In this document: in pieces, positions 6,556 to 9,664 of the stretch | How positions within the stretch are numbered: position 1 is the first letter of the stretch | Layout of the letters: each line of letters opens with the position of its first letter | Assembly: GCA_031262895.1 (NCBI GenBank) | Contig: JAISGW010000020.1 | Coordinates: 1-9,664, forward strand | DNA length: 9,664 nt | Direction: 5' to 3' | Source: Tannerella sp. | Lineage (GTDB): Bacteria; Bacteroidota; Bacteroidia; Bacteroidales; Tannerellaceae | The notes under the pieces: model-generated | Database searches by the model: none | Told to the model about the DNA's origin: nothing | What the model saw: the letters and a program-made list of their open reading frames with translations, nothing else | Translations under genes and position numbers: made by a program

Positions 6556-6605
6556 ATTATGCTCGGAAGCATTATGCAAAAAAGCATAATGCTTCCGAGC
6601 ATAAT
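6556..6605 (-). terminator. 22-bp perfect palindrome with A6/T6 loop (nested heptamers)
   Basis: Arms 6556-6577 and 6584-6605 are perfectly complementary over 22 bases around AAAAAA. Each arm holds two copies of the heptamer ATTATGC (or its complement GCATAAT) separated by 8 bases, including TCGGAA. On the minus strand the first arm can also fold on itself as a 7-base stem with one mismatch, followed by GC and T6. That is terminator-like and lies 15 bases past the stop of the beta-barrel gene. The full palindrome lacks a trailing U-tract. It could instead be a small repeat element. Confidence 0.5.
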
Positions 6606-6620
6606 ACGCAGTGCCGTCGG

Positions 6621-7526
6621 CTACCAGTGCAATTGCAAGCCGAGAGAAACGGCCTGCACATCCGGCCCCTTATGGCTCTCAAACAAGCTAAAGGGCGAAT
6701 ACTTAGCGTAAAGGCCTATCCAGTTATATCCGACCTGCAAGAGAAAATCCATATTAACGGGTCGCAGGTTCATGCCGCCGTCCATCTTTTCCTTATGTTT
6801 CTTTCCGCGCTCGTCGTGGTAGACAACCTTCGAGGAAGAGATCGTTTTCACTACACCGACCAAACCGGCAGAAACGAAGAATACGTTACGCTTCTGCTGA
6901 TGTCGGACGCCCCGATTTTGCCATTCGATAAGGAACGGTATGGTCAGGCTCGTGATATTGAGCTTGCTGGCGTCGTAAGTAAGACCTTCAGGCGCCGCCT
7001 GCACGGAAGTATAGCCGTCGACTTCCTTCAGATAGCCGTTCATGTCAAGACGGTACCGGCTCCAGCGCAGCCCCATACCGGTAACGAAGGCGAAGTCGGA
7101 CTGTCGGTTGAAAGGGAAGGCCTTCTCCAAGAGATTCAGGTTGTATTCGAGGGAGGTACCGCCGCGCAAGCTGAGGCCGCCGACGTCGTTCACGTTCAGG
7201 CCGGAGGCAATATTGGCAAAGCCCATGCCGAAGCCGTTCCAGTGCGGGTCGAAGCTCTGCTTCCAGAAGGGGAGCGTGATGCCGGCCAGCATGTACTTCC
7301 GGCGTTCGAAACTTTTCCCGTCGCGATAATGGCCTTCAAAGACCATCTCGTCCTTGACCGACCTGCCTTGCCGGTTTGGCTCGAACACCTGCAGATTCAG
7401 CCGCTCGCCGTCGTCGGTCATCTGAATTCTTTTTCCTTTCACCACAAAACTCGTGTCTATCGTCTCCTGGGCTGCCAAGCCAAAGGGGAAGCACAGCAAG
7501 GCCGCCCATAATAATCTCGTTTTCAT
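6621..7526 (-). CDS. Outer-membrane beta-barrel protein of the sigma operon
   Basis: With ATG at 7526 the protein has 301 residues (an in-frame TTG two codons upstream is unlikely). MKTRLLWAALLCFPFGLAAQ is a clear signal peptide cleaved before QE. A polar N-terminal segment of about 55 residues comes next (SFVVKGKRIQMTDDGERLNL). The rest alternates polar and hydrophobic residues with many Gly and aromatic residues (NGFGMGFANIASGLNV, FAFVTGMGLRWSRYRLDMNGYL, FLLQVGYNWIGLYAKYSPF). The chain ends VSLGLQLHW, with a terminal aromatic residue typical of BAM-assembled barrels. It resembles the Bacteroidetes PorT-like/outer-membrane beta-barrel families. It is the last gene of the sigma-factor operon, 22 bases after the DUF gene, so it is probably an envelope product under that sigma factor. 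Its exact role is unknown. Confidence 0.75.
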   Translation of the reverse strand: MKTRLLWAALLCFPFGLAAQETIDTSFVVKGKRIQMTDDGERLNLQVFEPNRQGRSVKDEMVFEGHYRDGKSFERRKYMLAGITLPFWKQSFDPHWNGFGMGFANIASGLNVNDVGGLSLRGGTSLEYNLNLLEKAFPFNRQSDFAFVTGMGLRWSRYRLDMNGYLKEVDGYTSVQAAPEGLTYDASKLNITSLTIPFLIEWQNRGVRHQQKRNVFFVSAGLVGVVKTISSSKVVYHDERGKKHKEKMDGGMNLRPVNMDFLLQVGYNWIGLYAKYSPFSLFESHKGPDVQAVSLGLQLHW

Positions 7527-7548
7527 TTTCAATTGGTGTTTGTTCGTT

Positions 7549-8013
7549 TTATAAATCTTTCCCGCTGAACAGGATGGTAATTAAATCGTCGCTATCCAAT
7601 TCACCCTCAATATAGACCAGCGTCATGCTTCCCTTTTTGTTTACCTTGAAAAGGACAAAACGGTTCAAGCCCTTCTGCGGAGAGGGGAGCTGGTAATAAG
7701 CCGAGATGAGGCCCCCGTCGTCGGTCACTTCCTTTATCTTACGGGCGCCTTGCTGGTCGGCTTCGAGGCATTGACGAGTGAAACTTATCGCCTCCGGCCT
7801 GTTTTTGATGGTGATGCTCATGTAGTGCGTCATATTGTAAGTTGCCAGCATGTCGGCCGAGAGTTCCACCATAGTGGAGCCGCGTTCCTTTCCGTAGCGA
7901 TCGAAGACCTCCTGTATCTTCAGGTCGTTTTGCGGCGCAGCCGCCGACAAGGTTAAGGGCTGCAAGGCGCAGAGCGCCAGGAGCAGGATGAAAATTTTCT
8001 GTATCCGTATCAT
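7549..8013 (-). CDS. Secreted protein resembling DUF4252/DUF6108 families
   Basis: This is a small protein of 154 residues with an N-terminal signal peptide (MIRIQKIFILLLALCALQ, cleavage near residues 24-26, SAA-AP) and no lipobox cysteine at the cleavage site. The mature part starts with an EVFDRYGKERGSTMVELSADML segment and ends with RFVLFKVNKKGSMTLVYIEGELDSDDL. This pattern recalls the short secreted proteins (DUF4252/DUF6108) often encoded next to ECF sigma/anti-sigma pairs in Bacteroidetes. I make that match from memory of the pattern, not a search. It lies 10 bases after the anti-sigma gene and 22 bases before the barrel gene, all on one strand, so co-transcription is very likely. It is expected in the periplasm or exported. 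No enzymatic motif is visible. Confidence 0.7.
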   Translation of the reverse strand: MIRIQKIFILLLALCALQPLTLSAAAPQNDLKIQEVFDRYGKERGSTMVELSADMLATYNMTHYMSITIKNRPEAISFTRQCLEADQQGARKIKEVTDDGGLISAYYQLPSPQKGLNRFVLFKVNKKGSMTLVYIEGELDSDDLITILFSGKDL

Positions 8014-8023
8014 AAGCTTCTAT

Positions 8024-8437
8024 TTATTCTTCCTTGAAAATATAATCGTCTACCGGGGTAGCTACTTCACGCATGGCGGCGAAAGCCGAGGCGCGCACTT
8101 TGGCCTTGTCGGTGTAACATTTCCCGTTGATGAGCACGTAATCGCCGGAGCAGGTACAGGCTTCCGGCTTGGAAAGGAAACTGTGCAGGCAGAAGGCCAG
8201 CAGCAAACAGGCGGCAATGCCCGAAAGGCTCAGATACAAGGGGCGCCACCGATGACGCGCAGGCTTGGGAACCGTTTTGGCCTGTATCTCCGCGTCGAAA
8301 TAGGCAAACAGCGGCTTGTAAGCGGCCAGACGTTCGGGCACTTCCCCGGAGCGGAAGAAGGCGCGCAATTGCCGCTCCTCGGCAGCCGAAGTTTCACCTT
8401 CGAAATATTTCGTCAATAATTCATCTATCTGGTTCAT
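8024..8437 (-). CDS. Single-pass membrane anti-sigma factor (probable)
   Basis: The protein has 137 residues. The N-terminal cytoplasmic part (about 1-64, MNQIDELLTKYFEGETSAAE) has the leucine-rich, charged helices and the YFEGETSxxEERQL pattern of Bacteroidetes anti-sigma partners, without a zinc HxxxCxxC motif. One membrane helix follows (about 67-88). The periplasmic tail is short and cysteine-bearing (CTCSGDYVLINGKCYTD; Cys94, Cys96, Cys107) and ends VDDYIFKEE. Its ATG overlaps the sigma-factor stop by 4 bases (8434-8437), so the two should be made in matched amounts. The likely job is to hold the sigma factor at the membrane until an envelope signal releases it. The identification rests on context and topology more than on a conserved domain. 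Confidence 0.72.
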   Translation of the reverse strand: MNQIDELLTKYFEGETSAAEERQLRAFFRSGEVPERLAAYKPLFAYFDAEIQAKTVPKPARHRWRPLYLSLSGIAACLLLAFCLHSFLSKPEACTCSGDYVLINGKCYTDKAKVRASAFAAMREVATPVDDYIFKEE

Positions 8438-8934
8438 CGTTCTTCCTTATTTAATCGTAGAAACTGTTCTTTTATCTTCTTTCTGGCCCTCGACAAGTTG
8501 ACACGGACGGCTTCCGGCCTGCTGCCGGTTATCTCTGCGATTTCTTCCGTCTCGTAGCCTTCGATGTCCTTCATACGGATGATGTCGCGCTGGAGCGGAG
8601 GCAGGGCTTCCACTAAGCGGCGTATGCAGCCGACGGCGTCGTGCGCTTCCAGCAGCTCCGCCGGACTGCTGCCGCCTTCCAAGGGCAGGGCATCAAGCGG
8701 CACCGTAGTCTTTCGCAACTTCAGCACATCTAAGGCCTGGTTCTTGGCTACCGTGAAGGCCAGCGCTTCCACCTGCCGGTAGGCGTCCAGTTTCCCACGC
8801 AGGTTCCACAGCTTGAGGAAAGTCTCTTGTACGACGTCCTCGGCCTCAACCGGGTCGTCAAGCAACTGCCCGACGAAGCCGACCAATTTTCCCCGTAAAG
8901 GGAGCACTTCCGTTTTGAATCGCTCTAATTCCAT
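8434..8934 (-). CDS. ECF-type RNA polymerase sigma factor
   Basis: The protein has 166 residues, the normal length for an extracytoplasmic-function sigma factor. Region 2 is seen at about 28-44 (DPVEAEDVVQETFLKLW), including the core-binding DVVQETF motif. A variable linker (about 75-100) separates it from region 4 at about 108-155 (EALPPLQRDIIRMKDIEGY, then TEEIAEITGSRPEAVRVNLS as the helix-turn-helix for the -35 element, then RARKKIKE). There is no region 1 or 3, as expected. It heads a four-gene operon with the anti-sigma, DUF and barrel genes. A well-spaced primary promoter lies upstream (8955-8986). A match to the B. fragilis EcfO type of oxidative-stress sigma factor is possible but not shown here. 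Target promoters are unknown. Confidence 0.93.
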   Translation of the reverse strand: MELERFKTEVLPLRGKLVGFVGQLLDDPVEAEDVVQETFLKLWNLRGKLDAYRQVEALAFTVAKNQALDVLKLRKTTVPLDALPLEGGSSPAELLEAHDAVGCIRRLVEALPPLQRDIIRMKDIEGYETEEIAEITGSRPEAVRVNLSRARKKIKEQFLRLNKEER

Positions 8935-8954
8935 CTCTCTGTCCTAAAGACGAA

Positions 8955-8986
8955 CAAAGGAAAGAAACATAACATCGCAAGGCAAA
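8955..8986 (-). promoter_or_regulatory. Promoter of the ECF sigma operon
   Basis: On the minus strand TTTG (8986-8983) is followed after exactly 20 bases by TTCCTTTG (8962-8955), one mismatch from TAnnTTTG. Predicted start is near 8949, giving a leader of about 15 bases before the ATG at 8934. Basal expression would therefore use the housekeeping sigma factor. Confidence 0.55.
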
Positions 8987-8992
8987 GATTAC

Positions 8993-9000
8993 TACCTTTG
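8993..9000 (+). promoter_or_regulatory. -7 box upstream of the PurF-like gene
   Basis: TACCTTTG matches the -7 consensus exactly and lies 26 bases ahead of the ATG at 9027. No TTTG is present at the usual -33 position. The site where it would sit overlaps the spacer of the divergent sigma-operon promoter, so the two promoters probably compete. Confidence 0.55.
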
Positions 9001-9026
9001 CCGCCGGATTTACATCGACATTTGAA

Positions 9027-9664
9027 ATGGAACGACTAAAGCATGAGTGCGGCATCGCCATGATCCGCCTGTTACAGCCCTTGGAATACTACCATAGGAA
9101 GTACGGCACTTGGATGTATGGTTTGAACAAGCTGTACCTCTTGATGGAAAAGCAGCACAACCGCGGTCAGGAAGGCGCCGGCTTGGCCTGCGTGAAGTTG
9201 GAAGCAAACGCCGGAGAAGAATACATGTTCCGCGAACGCGCGCTCGGGGCAGACGCCATCACTGAAATTTTCTCCAACGTGCACGCCCGTTTCAAGGACG
9301 TGCCCAAAGACAAACTCGGAGACCCTCTTTTCGCCAAAGCGCATCTCCCCTTCGCCGGAGACATTTACATCGGCCACCTGCGGTACAGCACGACCGGCAA
9401 GTCAGGCCTGAGTTTCGTGCACCCCTTCCTCAGACGCAACAACTGGCGGGCGAAGAACTTGGCCATCTGCGGGAACTTCAACCTGACCAACGTGCCCGAC
9501 ATCTTCAAGCAAATCACTTCCATAGGGCAACATCCCCGCGTATATGCCGATACCTATATCATGCTCGAGCAGATGGGGCACCGTCTCGACCGGGAAGTGG
9601 AACGCCTTTACCAGCTTTACGCCCGGGAAGGCTTGACGGGTTTAGACATCACCCACGCCATAGA
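9027..9664 (+). CDS. PurF-like glutamine amidotransferase, N-terminal part (runs off right edge)
   Basis: An open frame from ATG 9027 reaches the window end without a stop (212 full codons). It begins MERLKHECGIAMIRL, with the class II glutaminase nucleophile Cys8 in HECGIAM. QHNRGQEGAGLA (about 43-54) and GHLRYSTTGKSG (about 113-124) are the conserved glutamine-binding motifs of amidophosphoribosyltransferases. CGNFNLTN and ADTYIMLEQMG follow as in the PurF glutaminase domain. The family makes 5-phosphoribosylamine from PRPP and glutamine, the first step of purine synthesis. The phosphoribosyltransferase domain lies beyond the window. The sequence agrees with a longer PurF-like form I associate with Bacteroidetes. 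Cys8 implies removal of a 7-residue leader to free the nucleophile, unless the start is annotated too early. No alternative in-frame start is better placed relative to the -7 box. Confidence 0.85.
   Translation, partial: MERLKHECGIAMIRLLQPLEYYHRKYGTWMYGLNKLYLLMEKQHNRGQEGAGLACVKLEANAGEEYMFRERALGADAITEIFSNVHARFKDVPKDKLGDPLFAKAHLPFAGDIYIGHLRYSTTGKSGLSFVHPFLRRNNWRAKNLAICGNFNLTNVPDIFKQITSIGQHPRVYADTYIMLEQMGHRLDREVERLYQLYAREGLTGLDITHAI

Larger units (their letters stand above)
6138..6620. other. Intergenic region rich in signals
   Basis: This 483-base gap lies between two convergent genes and has no conventional gene. In order it holds a weak 7-base inverted repeat with a long loop (TTCCTTT 6155-6161 with AAAGGAA 6194-6200, followed by TTTT) that may end the upstream gene, and a pair of direct repeats 42 bases apart (6209-6278). 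Next come a promoter (6279-6310), a short transcript ending in a strong terminator (6445-6478), and a 50-base perfect palindrome (6556-6605). Between 6480 and 6555 I see nothing definite. Confidence 0.6.

Noticed and set aside
6556..6605. Insertion-sequence terminal repeats or an attachment site
   Set aside because: The two arms are only 6 bases apart, with no transposase or integrase in the window and no flanking target duplication.
6492..7511. 339-codon open frame on the plus strand
   Set aside because: It is antisense to the beta-barrel gene, which has a signal peptide and a C-terminal aromatic residue. The frame also runs through the 50-base palindrome.

Overview
The window looks like a chromosomal segment of a member of the Bacteroidales (Bacteroidetes). 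Three exact copies of the Bacteroidetes -7 promoter box TACCTTTG lie upstream of genes (207-214 minus, 416-423 plus, 8993-9000 plus). Start codons lack Shine-Dalgarno sequences and follow A/T-rich leaders. The protein families are also typical of the group: a histidine kinase with an ETAHQLGTP H-box, a propeller/triple-tyrosine/LuxR membrane regulator, an ECF sigma factor with a TM anti-sigma partner, and a PurF-like amidotransferase with its cysteine at residue 8. Coding DNA is a little above 50% GC and intergenic DNA is clearly more AT-rich. The genus cannot be fixed from the sequence.

Layout. 1-156 (minus): N-terminal part of an unknown protein running off the left edge. 157-541: divergent control region with two dyads and two -7 boxes. 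542-1414 (plus): AraC-family regulator. 1415-1570: two back-to-back terminator hairpins in a crossed arrangement. 1571-4053 (minus): dgt (dGTPase) followed by a membrane histidine kinase, with a 4-base ATGA overlap. 4128-6137 (plus, divergent from dgt): secreted-sensor/TM/coiled-coil/LuxR one-component regulator. 6138-6620: a 483-base gap that is not empty. It holds 42-bp-spaced direct repeats, a well-formed promoter, a short transcript ending in a strong terminator (candidate small RNA or orphan leader), and a 50-base perfect nested palindrome. 6621-8934 (minus): four-gene operon of ECF sigma factor, TM anti-sigma factor, secreted DUF protein and outer-membrane beta-barrel. 9027-end (plus): N-terminal part of a PurF-like glutamine amidotransferase.

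How the parts may work together. Four regulatory genes of different types (AraC, histidine kinase, TM-LuxR, ECF sigma) sit within 9 kb. The sigma operon looks like a self-contained envelope-sensing unit that makes its own envelope proteins. The kinase has no adjacent response regulator but is translationally coupled to a dNTP hydrolase. The most interesting unexplained stretch is 6200-6610. There, tandem sites abut the -33 element of a short terminated transcript just downstream of the TM-LuxR gene, so this RNA is a plausible but untested local target of that regulator.
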